Assembly (NCBI GenBank): GCA_905236385.1
Contig: CAJOOY010000022.1
Location: forward strand, 1 to 57,582
Reading direction: 5' to 3'
DNA length: 57,582 nt
DNA from: an uncultured Spirochaetia bacterium
GTDB lineage: Bacteria > Spirochaetota > Spirochaetia > Sphaerochaetales > Sphaerochaetaceae
In this document: piece by piece, positions 1 through 6,620 of the stretch
Layout of the letters: the number at the start of each line of letters is the position of its first letter
How positions within the stretch are numbered: position 1 is the stretch's first letter
Program-made: the position numbers and the translations under genes
The notes under the pieces: generated by a model
The model's database searches: none
Told to the model about the DNA's origin: nothing
Seen by the model: only the letters and a program-made list of their open reading frames with translations

Positions 1-10
1 TTCATCTTTG

Positions 11-71
11 AGGTGTCTTTAGCTTAGACACCTAAGCTAAACGTTACTCTGAGAGGGACTTTTAGCTTAGA
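11..71. repeat. Overlapping inverted repeats at window edge
   Basis: AGGTGTC (11-17) is complementary to GACACCT (27-33), and TTAGCTTA (19-26) is complementary to TAAGCTAA (33-40). The two stems share bases, so they cannot form together. TTTAGCTTAGA recurs at 61-71 as a direct copy of 18-28. A further imperfect inverted repeat lies at about 104-144 (A-run plus ACGTA against TACGT plus T-run) and could be a terminator. The gene these serve would lie left of the window. No coding sequence is seen in 1-273. Confidence 0.35.
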
Positions 72-195
72 TCAACCCTGTGAAGTGTTCATATTTTTTT
101 ACAGAAAAAAACGTATATCATACCTAGCGACTACGTTCTTTTTACAGGCTCTTAAGAAATCTTCTGATATGCCAAGCTTATCTTTGAACACGGAA

Positions 196-231
196 ATAAA
201 AAACCTGCCAGTCCAAGCGAACCGGCAGGTT
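196..231 (-). terminator. Rho-independent terminator after the repeat lipoprotein gene
   Basis: AACCTGCC (202-209) pairs with GGCAGGTT (224-231) around a 14-nt loop. Read on the minus strand, the stem is followed by a run of T residues (complement of the A-run at 197-203). It lies 43 bp past the stop codon of the minus-strand lipoprotein gene, as expected for its terminator. Confidence 0.8.
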
Positions 232-273
232 GTAACTCGCAAGACGAAGAACGCTGTGTAGACTCTGTTTTAT

Positions 274-1077
274 CTACTCAAAAACTATGTAGTATGTCAC
301 CTCATTTGATGAGTTGTAACAAGTAGTCTTTGTACTTTGCCCGGCTTCATTGTACTCATAGGTATAATAGCGAGCTACCTCATCTGATGAGTTGTAATAG
401 GTTGCCTTTATCAATTTGCCGGATTCATTGTACTCGTAAGTATCATAGCTATTAACTTCATCTGATGAGTTGTAATAGGTAATCTTTATCTCTTCGCCGG
501 CCTCATTGTACTCGTAAGTATCATAGCTATTAAATTCATATGATGAGTAGTAATAGGTATGCGTATGCTTTATCAATTTGCCGGCTTCATTGTACTTGTA
601 AGTATCATAGCTATTAACTTTATCTGATGAGTTGTAATAGGTAAGCTTTATCAATTTGCCGGCTTCATTGTACTCGTAAGTGTAATAGTATTTCACTTCA
701 TCTGATGAGTTGTAATAAGTTTCCTTTGTCTTTTGCCCGGCTTCATTGTACTCGTAAGTATCATAGCTATTAACTTCATCTGATGAGTTGTAATAGGTAA
801 TCTTTATCTCTTCGCCGGCTTCATTGTACTCGTAAGTGTAATAGTATTCCACTTCATCTGATGAGTTGTAATGAGTTTGCTTTGTTGTTTGCCAAGCTTC
901 ATTGTACTCCTGAACAGTATACCATATCAATTCATCTGATAGGTTATAAGCGTACATTGTAAAGGTTCTAAGTTTTCCATCACGTTCAGAAGAAGAATTA
1001 TTTGTCGGAGTGCCGTCACATGCAACGAATGCAAGCATCAGGACCACAGTCATCATTAAAACTAAGACTTTCTTCAT
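274..1077 (-). CDS. Repeat lipoprotein (26-residue YD/MORN-like repeats)
   Basis: A 267-residue predicted lipoprotein of unknown function. Residues 1-19 form a signal peptide ending in a lipobox (F-V-A-C, Cys20), so the mature protein should be lipid-anchored. The rest, from about residue 44, is eight tandem copies of a 26-residue unit (YNSSDEV, then a Tyr-rich stretch, TYEYNEAG, K/T-rich tail) plus a partial ninth; one copy has two extra residues. The motif resembles YD or MORN/YwqK-type repeats that form extended beta structure, but I cannot name a family. It has a convincing promoter, a GGGAGG ribosome site and its own terminator, so it is a single-gene unit. Near-identical DNA repeats make copy-number change likely. 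Surface exposure is inference. Confidence 0.8.
   Translation of the reverse strand: MKKVLVLMMTVVLMLAFVACDGTPTNNSSSERDGKLRTFTMYAYNLSDELIWYTVQEYNEAWQTTKQTHYNSSDEVEYYYTYEYNEAGEEIKITYYNSSDEVNSYDTYEYNEAGQKTKETYYNSSDEVKYYYTYEYNEAGKLIKLTYYNSSDKVNSYDTYKYNEAGKLIKHTHTYYYSSYEFNSYDTYEYNEAGEEIKITYYNSSDEVNSYDTYEYNESGKLIKATYYNSSDEVARYYTYEYNEAGQSTKTTCYNSSNEVTYYIVFE
297..930 (-). repeat. 78-bp tandem repeats inside the lipoprotein gene
   Basis: The unit is 78 bp: for example TATCATAGCT starts at 441 and again at 519. About eight full units are present, and one is 84 bp long. Neighbouring copies share long identical runs such as TCATCTGATGAGTTGTAATA, so recombination or slippage between copies would stay in frame and change protein length. 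Confidence 0.85.
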
Positions 1078-1114
1078 AGTCTTTCCTCCCTTTAAAGGTT
1101 TAAAGTATAGTTTC

Positions 1115-1142
1115 AGTTTACAATACTATATTGTGTTGTCAA
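1115..1142 (-). promoter_or_regulatory. Sigma-70-type promoter for the repeat lipoprotein
   Basis: On the minus strand a perfect TTGACA (-35, 1142-1137) is followed by a 16-bp spacer and TAAACT (-10, 1120-1115). A GGGAGG ribosome-binding site lies near 1089, a few bases before the ATG at 1077. Read from sequence only. Confidence 0.65.
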
Positions 1143-1148
1143 TATCAC

Positions 1149-2216
1149 TTAATTGGGGGCGGAGGCTGAGATTTTCAAGGAGAGGTTTTGTGGATTCTTG
1201 ACGTAGAGAAGCTGGTTAACCGAGTAGCCAAGATTTCTGAAGATATCAAATATCCCACCGTTGGTTATTAGGTAGTCTAAGGCGTCTTGGAAAGCTGTTT
1301 GGTCTGCAAACTCTACAGTGAATGCATACTCCTCTCTTTCAAAGGCGTCTTGGACTATGTTTGAGAACTCTAGAATGGAGAAGTAGTCCATGTATCTGTG
1401 TCTCATTCTCACGTAGCTGAATCTGTCAGAAGGACAGTCTGGAAGAGGATAGTCGGATTCAATTACATGAGTACGCATCATGGACTCATCGGAGCGGCAG
1501 AAGTAGTTGAAATCAACGTTTCCTATTGAGTCCACTAGGCCCCAAGTTGGATCAAACTGGTACCATGTGTTGTTTATCAAAGCCATGACCCAGGCATGGA
1601 GAACTGGGCTTATGTTTCCGTTTTCATCTTTCTCTCTGCCCTTCACTATCAGACAAGGAATTCCTTCCTGCAGGGCCAGATACTGAAAGGTTCTGGCAAA
1701 GCCAGCGCAGACCCCTATTCCGTCAAAGAAGACGCTCCAAAGGCTTTGGTCCATGTAGTCGTTGTCGTATTTTATGTTTTTAGCCAGAAAATCATAGATG
1801 TGATAGAGCTTAATCCAGGGGTTGTCGTCCTGCTCCAGAAAACGGTGAAAGAGCTGAGTCTGAAGGCGAAAGCGAGCCTTATCAAGTTCAAGGCTGTCAG
1901 TGTGGGTGTAGAAAAGTTTTATGCAGGTGTGGCCTTCCTTGTCCCTAGTGTAGGCAAGCTTTTCTTCAAGCCAGAAGGTTCCAGGGTGGTCATCCATGTA
2001 GGCGGAGAGCACTTTTAGGTTGGCTTTTGAAGAAGGAAGAACGTCGTAAACAAACTCTTCGTTATTGGAGACAGCACTTCCTATCTTCTTGTACACTTCT
2101 TTCTCTTCCAAAGAAAGAGTTCTGTAAACGCAGTCTGTAGCTATCTCTTCACCAAAGAGAAAGACTGTAGAGAGAAAAAGGAAAAGAAGAACAGAAAGGA
2201 TTTTCTTTAGTTTCAT
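1149..2216 (-). CDS. Exported transglutaminase-like (papain-fold) protein
   Basis: A 355-residue protein with an N-terminal signal peptide (residues 1-22, hydrophobic core LLFLFLSTVFLF). A transglutaminase-like core follows, with the Cys-His-Asp triad visible as Cys170 (GVCAGFA), His207 (LHAWV) and Asp222 (FDPTWG). Bacterial members are often proteases or peptidoglycan- and S-layer-associated proteins rather than true cross-linkers, so the substrate here is unknown. The last ~110 residues match nothing I recognise. The gene lies just downstream of a strong terminator and I see no clear promoter of its own, so it may depend on read-through or a weak promoter in the 66-bp gap. Confidence 0.8.
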   Translation of the reverse strand: MKLKKILSVLLFLFLSTVFLFGEEIATDCVYRTLSLEEKEVYKKIGSAVSNNEEFVYDVLPSSKANLKVLSAYMDDHPGTFWLEEKLAYTRDKEGHTCIKLFYTHTDSLELDKARFRLQTQLFHRFLEQDDNPWIKLYHIYDFLAKNIKYDNDYMDQSLWSVFFDGIGVCAGFARTFQYLALQEGIPCLIVKGREKDENGNISPVLHAWVMALINNTWYQFDPTWGLVDSIGNVDFNYFCRSDESMMRTHVIESDYPLPDCPSDRFSYVRMRHRYMDYFSILEFSNIVQDAFEREEYAFTVEFADQTAFQDALDYLITNGGIFDIFRNLGYSVNQLLYVKNPQNLSLKISASAPN

Positions 2217-2221
2217 AATAG

Positions 2222-2265
2222 AAAAAAGGCAATCACAAAGGGAAAAGATCCTTTGTGATTGCCTT
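2222..2265 (-). terminator. Strong terminator of the LpoB/LPP20 operon
   Basis: AAGGCAATCACAAAGG (2226-2241) and CCTTTGTGATTGCCTT (2250-2265) form a perfect 16-bp stem with an 8-nt loop. On the minus strand it is followed by a T-run (complement of 2222-2227). It sits directly after the stop codon of the last operon gene. Confidence 0.92.
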
Positions 2266-2282
2266 ACTTTCAGAAGTGGTTA

Positions 2283-2873
2283 TTATTTACCGAAGTACTT
2301 CTCAATAGCTGAAACCATCATTTCGTTAGCCTTTTGAGCAGCCGCATTTGTCTCAAATGTTGACTGTACAGCAGGATCATTGAATGCAACATAAGCTGAA
2401 TCAGCAATAGATGCAGTTGGGATGCTCAGAAGGACCCAAACTCCGCCTTCACCGTCTTCCCACATGGCTTCCTGCTTGGAGCCAGAGATGGTTGCCTGAG
2501 CTCTCTGCTTGCTGATAGCCTCAAAAGAGTCCAAAGCCTGTCTGTTGCCATCTGTTCCAGCATCGTTGGTGTAAGCAATGACTATTTCATCAATAGATGT
2601 ACTTACCCATTCAGCAAGAAGGTTTCTTGCTTCAACCTGAGCTCTTTTGATTGAGTTCTGAAGGTTTGACTGCTTGGCATATCCAGCAGCATAGTGAACT
2701 TCCTTTGTAGAAATGTCACGGGTTACCCATGCAGGTCTTCCGTCCTTACCAACATCTTCAATAGTCTTATTTGTAGCACCCTCAACAACCTGAATAGGAG
2801 TAGCAGTTGAGCTACAGCTTGCAAGAATGGCAAAAAGCATTATTGCCAAAAGAAAAATACTAACTTTCTTCAT
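2283..2873 (-). CDS. LPP20-family lipoprotein
   Basis: About 196 residues with a signal peptide and lipobox L-A-S-C (MKKVSIF start, Cys near residue 19). The body has the LPP20 pattern: a PAWV motif, a Y-A-A-G-Y-A segment, then an amphipathic helix rich in Ala, Gln and Arg. LPP20-family proteins are outer-membrane lipoproteins; the family includes Helicobacter LPP20 and FlgP. I chose the ATG at 2873 because GGAGA lies 9 nt upstream; the ATG at 2882 would leave only one base after that site. The upstream gene's TGA overlaps the 2882 ATG, so translation is probably coupled. Last gene of a four-gene envelope operon. Confidence 0.82.
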   Translation of the reverse strand: MKKVSIFLLAIMLFAILASCSSTATPIQVVEGATNKTIEDVGKDGRPAWVTRDISTKEVHYAAGYAKQSNLQNSIKRAQVEARNLLAEWVSTSIDEIVIAYTNDAGTDGNRQALDSFEAISKQRAQATISGSKQEAMWEDGEGGVWVLLSIPTASIADSAYVAFNDPAVQSTFETNAAAQKANEMMVSAIEKYFGK

Positions 2874-2878
2874 ATCAA

Positions 2879-3850
2879 TCATTCTCCTTTGAATTTTGAC
2901 TTAAAATCTTTTGAAAAATTATTTTGAATCAGCTTTTCAACAGCTGATACAGCCCTTGTCTTTGCAGAGGTGTACGAAGTATGAGCCTCCCTTCCTGTTT
3001 TTGAGAATTCCAGAAGTTCTTTGTCCGTAACATCATCAGAAACACTGATATTGATTGTGTAGTACACAAACTTATAGGGACTGCCTTTGACTTCTGCGTT
3101 CTCAAAGCTTACTTCTGCCAAAATAGTATTACGTCCGTTTTTTCTGGAAACCTCATAGCCACAGTCAGTGAGAACTTTCTTGATAGCGGTTTCAAAACGC
3201 CCCGAGACATCGCCCTTCACCTCAACCACGACCGCAAGCCCGGAATTTGCCAAGGCTCTGAGCATGGTTGTGTCTACTTCCAGGTCGAACTCCAAAGGGG
3301 TTAATGAAAGAGCATTATACAGGAGAACGCATTTCAGATACTTTGAATAATCCTGTTCAATCTCATCCACAAGCCCCATACAGGAAAAGGTTCCTATGCT
3401 TTCAATTATCATTTCCTGAAGGTTCTCAACACGTGTTTTATACAGATTCGCTTGAGATCCGTAATAAAGCATGGAGCTTGCCTTTTTCAGGATGGCATGA
3501 GAGACATAAGAACCGTTACTCATTTCATATCGGACATCTATATCTATACCTACAATATCTTCAACATTGATGGCGGAAGCAGCACTTGAAGTGAAGACAT
3601 CATAGTTGTTTCCATTCCCTGCATCCATTGTAGATGTGCTGGTGGCAGCGACTATTGATGTCCCGAAAAACCCGGCAATGCCGGCCTTGGCATCAAGGTC
3701 GGCATCTTGAATGGTTTTTCCATATCCTGTTGCACAGATCAGCTTTGCAGAATCATATCCGGCATAGGGGTTGACCACCCATGCCGGAGTTGCTGCAAAA
3801 ACTGAAACTGTAACAATCAAGAAAACAAAAAATAAAATTATTTTGCGCAT
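2879..3850 (-). CDS. Exported LPP20-like protein
   Basis: A 323-residue protein with a type I signal peptide (cleavage expected after V-F-A, about residue 19) and no lipobox cysteine, so it is probably periplasmic or otherwise unlipidated. The mature N-terminus has the LPP20-like pattern PAWVVNPYAGY, then I-C-A-T-G-Y-G and an Ala/Asp-rich helix. The C-terminal half (residues ~190-320) is a separate alpha/beta region I do not recognise. Its start overlaps the preceding lipoprotein gene by 13 bp and its stop overlaps the next gene region, which points to one polycistronic mRNA. Function is unknown; pairing with a second LPP20 protein suggests they act together. Confidence 0.75.
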   Translation of the reverse strand: MRKIILFFVFLIVTVSVFAATPAWVVNPYAGYDSAKLICATGYGKTIQDADLDAKAGIAGFFGTSIVAATSTSTMDAGNGNNYDVFTSSAASAINVEDIVGIDIDVRYEMSNGSYVSHAILKKASSMLYYGSQANLYKTRVENLQEMIIESIGTFSCMGLVDEIEQDYSKYLKCVLLYNALSLTPLEFDLEVDTTMLRALANSGLAVVVEVKGDVSGRFETAIKKVLTDCGYEVSRKNGRNTILAEVSFENAEVKGSPYKFVYYTINISVSDDVTDKELLEFSKTGREAHTSYTSAKTRAVSAVEKLIQNNFSKDFKSKFKGE

Positions 3851-5235
3851 GTTGAAACCAATATGGTGTTCTTTCCTGCAACTATTTCCACAGTCTGGAC
3901 ATCTTCAATTGTTTTTCCGTTTTTAAGGCTGTAAACAATGCGAACTTCATGGCTTCCCGGAGAAAGAGTTACTCCACCCACGCTTGCCTGACTTGGAAGA
4001 TAGTTACCCATTCTGGTATCTGCAACTTCTGTGTCGTTTATGGCGTTTAAGCTTGCATATACAGAATCTTCGACTTTATTAAAAGCAACCTCTGCAGCTT
4101 TCTTTGCAATTGTTCCAGCAATGCCAGATGCTGAAATAGACCCTATTTTTTCATTGGCTGCTTTAAGAGCTGCTTCAGAAGCTGCATATGCAGCAGTCAT
4201 CTTTGTCAGACCTCTGTAATAGCTTTTCAGATATGTTGTACGAACGGTCATATCGAGTGTATCTTTCGCATCCTGAGTAAAGCTTTCAATCATTGACAGT
4301 GTTGTTGCCTGCTTGCCATCAACATAAACTGTTACGCTCTGAACTGCCGTATTGTCCGCAGTCTCTTTTATGCGAGGCCAGACAACCTTGTGGGAAACAG
4401 GCTTTTTAAGTAAAGAAAAATTAATTCCTTTAAGGCCTACGAAAGAGGAATTCCTAGCCTCTTCTTCCTTAGCAGCAATCAAACCCTCAAAACTGACAAT
4501 ATTAAGTCTTCCACTTCCTGCGGGAATATTGTAATCCTCTTCGCTGACATAATACTGATGGTCCTTAAGACTTGAATAGTCAACTTTTGCGTTACTGGAA
4601 TCTCCCTTCATGTTGTAGAAAACCATGCTCAGATACGTGGCCAACGGTGAATAGTGATAGCTCGTTGTTCCAAGACCACTTGGCAGGTCTTGGAATGGGT
4701 TTGGAGTAAAAGCAAGAAGGACATCTACAAGACCTTTTTCCTGTTTCTTGATATTCAGTTCAAAATCTACAAGCTTGTTGTTAACACGCCTGATTTCAAC
4801 CATTGCATCATCAAGATTACCATTATTGTAGTAAGCGAGAGCAGAGAAGATGTTTACTGCAACATCTTCATACAGTTCACCCGGATAATCCTTTTCCAGG
4901 TCATTTACTACATATGATGAAATATCCTGGCTAATACTCTTTGTGTACCTATCCTGAATCAGGGCTTCTGCCTGTGCAAGATATGAGGAAGCTGCCTCAT
5001 AATCCTCTGCATAGAAAGTCGTGAAGCCTGCATCAAGAGCGAACACAAGGTCATCAGCATATTTTTCTCTGCTGTTCACTACCTGAGCTGCTGCAGCCTT
5101 CGGATCATCGTTCTGTACAATACTGTGCTTAACATTATGTTCACCGATCTGAGCTCCGTCTGATGTAGCTGTAGCACATGAAACAAATAGAGCCAGAAGA
5201 ACCACTGACAACAATAGAATAAACTTGTTTTTCAT
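3838..5235 (-). CDS. COG3014-like lipoprotein with TPR-like helices
   Basis: A 465-residue lipoprotein (lipobox F-V-S-C, Cys19). Residues ~50-170 are helical and TPR-like, including an A-Y-Y-N-N-G-N-L-D-D-A segment typical of tetratricopeptide hairpins. The C-terminal 80 residues look like a beta domain (GGVTLSPGSHEVRIVYSL). The overall plan resembles the COG3014 proteins that occur beside LpoB-like and LPP20-like genes in some gammaproteobacteria; I recall this association rather than having searched it. It lies between an LpoB-like gene (19-bp gap) and an LPP20-like gene (13-bp overlap). A scaffold role in an outer-membrane lipoprotein complex is inference. Confidence 0.7.
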   Translation of the reverse strand: MKNKFILLLSVVLLALFVSCATATSDGAQIGEHNVKHSIVQNDDPKAAAAQVVNSREKYADDLVFALDAGFTTFYAEDYEAASSYLAQAEALIQDRYTKSISQDISSYVVNDLEKDYPGELYEDVAVNIFSALAYYNNGNLDDAMVEIRRVNNKLVDFELNIKKQEKGLVDVLLAFTPNPFQDLPSGLGTTSYHYSPLATYLSMVFYNMKGDSSNAKVDYSSLKDHQYYVSEEDYNIPAGSGRLNIVSFEGLIAAKEEEARNSSFVGLKGINFSLLKKPVSHKVVWPRIKETADNTAVQSVTVYVDGKQATTLSMIESFTQDAKDTLDMTVRTTYLKSYYRGLTKMTAAYAASEAALKAANEKIGSISASGIAGTIAKKAAEVAFNKVEDSVYASLNAINDTEVADTRMGNYLPSQASVGGVTLSPGSHEVRIVYSLKNGKTIEDVQTVEIVAGKNTILVSTCAK

Positions 5236-5254
5236 AATCGGTTACCCTCCTTTA

Positions 5255-5872
5255 TTACCACTTTATTGTGGACTGACTTACTAATTTCTTTATTGAGCTG
5301 TCCTCATGGGAGAAGATGATTCTTCCTGTTTCAATATCGACAAGTTCTATGTCAACATAGTACTGACGTACAGATTTTCCACCGTTCTTCTGGATAATTG
5401 TTCTGATTGAACCCTGCACCATGAAGTCTGCAGCGTCTTCGTTTGCAAGACTCTTGGCCTGATCCACATTTCCCCAGATTGACTGGTCTTCACGCTCATC
5501 TCTTATGGCACCCTTCTCAGCGATATTTGCAACAAAGTCTGCCCTTCCACTGTTGATAATGGCATTTCTGAGCTTGTTTGCGACAATAGATGTATCTATA
5601 TGCTCATCACTCTCATTTGCAATCTTTCCAAGGGTAAATACCGGCAATCTTCCGTTCTTTTCATAGAATGCAGAAATTCTCGGAGAAACCATGACCGCCT
5701 GGATACATGAGTTACTCACAGTGGTGACATCTGTCTCATTCCAGAATCCTGTAAGATCAACTACAGTATTGGAATCAACTCTTGTGGTAGAGATGTTTGA
5801 CGTTGAGCCACAAGAAACAAACAATGTTACTGACATCAGGACAAGCCCAATACAGAAAAGCATTTTTTTCAT
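5255..5872 (-). CDS. LpoB-like penicillin-binding-protein activator lipoprotein
   Basis: A 205-residue lipoprotein (lipobox F-V-S-C, Cys21). It has the LpoB-fold pattern: a DLTGFWNETD segment, a V-F-T-L-G-K-I-A-N-E-S strand, a helix with L-R-N-A-I-I-N-S-G-R, and A-A-D-F-M-V-Q-G-S-I followed by Y-Y-V-D-I-E-L-V-D-I-E-T-G. In Escherichia coli LpoB spans from the outer membrane to activate PBP1B; members elsewhere are mostly uncharacterised. First gene of the operon, with a GGAG ribosome site 7 nt before the ATG. Whether it activates a peptidoglycan synthase here cannot be told from sequence. Confidence 0.8.
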   Translation of the reverse strand: MKKMLFCIGLVLMSVTLFVSCGSTSNISTTRVDSNTVVDLTGFWNETDVTTVSNSCIQAVMVSPRISAFYEKNGRLPVFTLGKIANESDEHIDTSIVANKLRNAIINSGRADFVANIAEKGAIRDEREDQSIWGNVDQAKSLANEDAADFMVQGSIRTIIQKNGGKSVRQYYVDIELVDIETGRIIFSHEDSSIKKLVSQSTIKW

Positions 5873-5953
5873 ACACTAACTCCCAATTTTTGCTTACAAA
5901 TGGAGAAAAAGGCCTCCTTTTCCTTCTTTGAAGCACTATATTCTATTATATAG

Positions 5954-5981
5954 ATATAACATAGTGTGTGTTTGTCAGCAA
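5954..5981 (-). promoter_or_regulatory. Possible promoter of the LpoB/LPP20 operon
   Basis: On the minus strand TTGCTG (5981-5976), a 16-bp spacer and TTATAT (5959-5954) make a possible promoter. Alternative -10 boxes exist in the AT-rich segment 5940-5960. The leader to the ATG at 5872 would be about 75 nt. The 5873-6146 gap otherwise holds no supported gene. Confidence 0.35.
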
Positions 5982-6146
5982 GGTAGTTTTTTGAAAAAAG
6001 CATGAAAATACTGTGCCTATATGTAGTTATTCTACAGTCTATGTCTAAAAATGAGACGAAAGAGGCCATTCTTAATCACTAGATTCTATATTTTAGAGCC
6101 ACTCTTTGGCTTTGTAATTATCACACTATTGAATGAAAATAATCAC

Positions 6147-6425
6147 ATGACTATACATGAGCAGGAGTTACAGGTCTACAGCCGGCTTAAACGTCTCAGA
6201 GAAAAGGCAAAGATTTCCCAATTGGAGTTGTCCGTTTCTGCAGGCGTTTCCCAGAACATGATTGCATATATTGAGAATGGGAAGCGCACTCCGACTCTGA
6301 AGACATTGCTGAAACTGTGCGATGCTCTACATGTCAGTCCAACAGTCCTTTTCAAAGACACAAACACAGATGTGGATGAAGTCCGAGAAGCCATGCACAA
6401 GTATATTGATTACTACGTGCGTTAA
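6147..6425 (+). CDS. XRE-family helix-turn-helix regulator
   Basis: A 92-residue protein with a Cro/CI-type helix-turn-helix over residues ~10-65: R-L-K-R-L-R-E-K-A-K-I-S-Q, then L-S-V-S-A-G-V-S-Q-N-M-I-A-Y-I-E-N-G-K-R-T-P. The last ~25 residues are a short acidic tail. I chose the ATG at 6147 because the conserved domain starts close after it; a longer reading from 6051 adds 32 residues with no recognisable domain. There is no clear ribosome site. It stands alone between divergent envelope genes and convergent leuS, so its targets are unknown. Confidence 0.72.
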   Translation: MTIHEQELQVYSRLKRLREKAKISQLELSVSAGVSQNMIAYIENGKRTPTLKTLLKLCDALHVSPTVLFKDTNTDVDEVREAMHKYIDYYVR

Positions 6426-6465
6426 AAGGGCTGCAGATTAAGGCGTAGAGCTTAAAAATGGACCT

Positions 6466-6520
6466 TTGCCGACTTGAAAGCCGGTATTCCGGGGGAAACC
6501 CGGGGCTAAAGATATTTTCC
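6466..6520. other. GC-rich structured segment between regulator gene and leuS
   Basis: This stretch stands out against AT-rich surroundings. CCGGG (6489-6493) can pair with CCCGG (6499-6503), and CCGG (6481-6484) can instead pair with CCGG (6489-6492), giving competing hairpins. It may be the end of the regulator transcript or an unrecognised small RNA. I tried to fit known riboswitch cores and none matched. Confidence 0.3.
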
Positions 6521-6559
6521 TTTCAGATCAAAAACGAAATAAAATAAGAATTTATAACA

Positions 6560-6596
6560 AATTGAAATAAAGAAGGCTGAAGCTTTCGCCTCAGCC
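6560..6596 (-). terminator. Terminator of leuS
   Basis: On the minus strand GGCTGAGGC and GCTTCAGCC form a 9-bp stem (one G-U pair) closed by a GAAA tetraloop (6575-6596), followed by a T-rich tail. It lies 25 bp past the leuS stop. Confidence 0.82.
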
Positions 6597-6620
6597 CTCT
6601 ATATCAGAATTATTTATCTC

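Noticed and set aside
5869-6069. 66-codon minus-strand open frame upstream of the LpoB-like gene
   Set aside because: It covers the promoter and leader of the operon, has no ribosome site and resembles no protein family.
6466-6520. Possible riboswitch, including c-di-GMP class
   Set aside because: The core motifs do not match any class I know, and the segment lies between convergent genes rather than in a leader.
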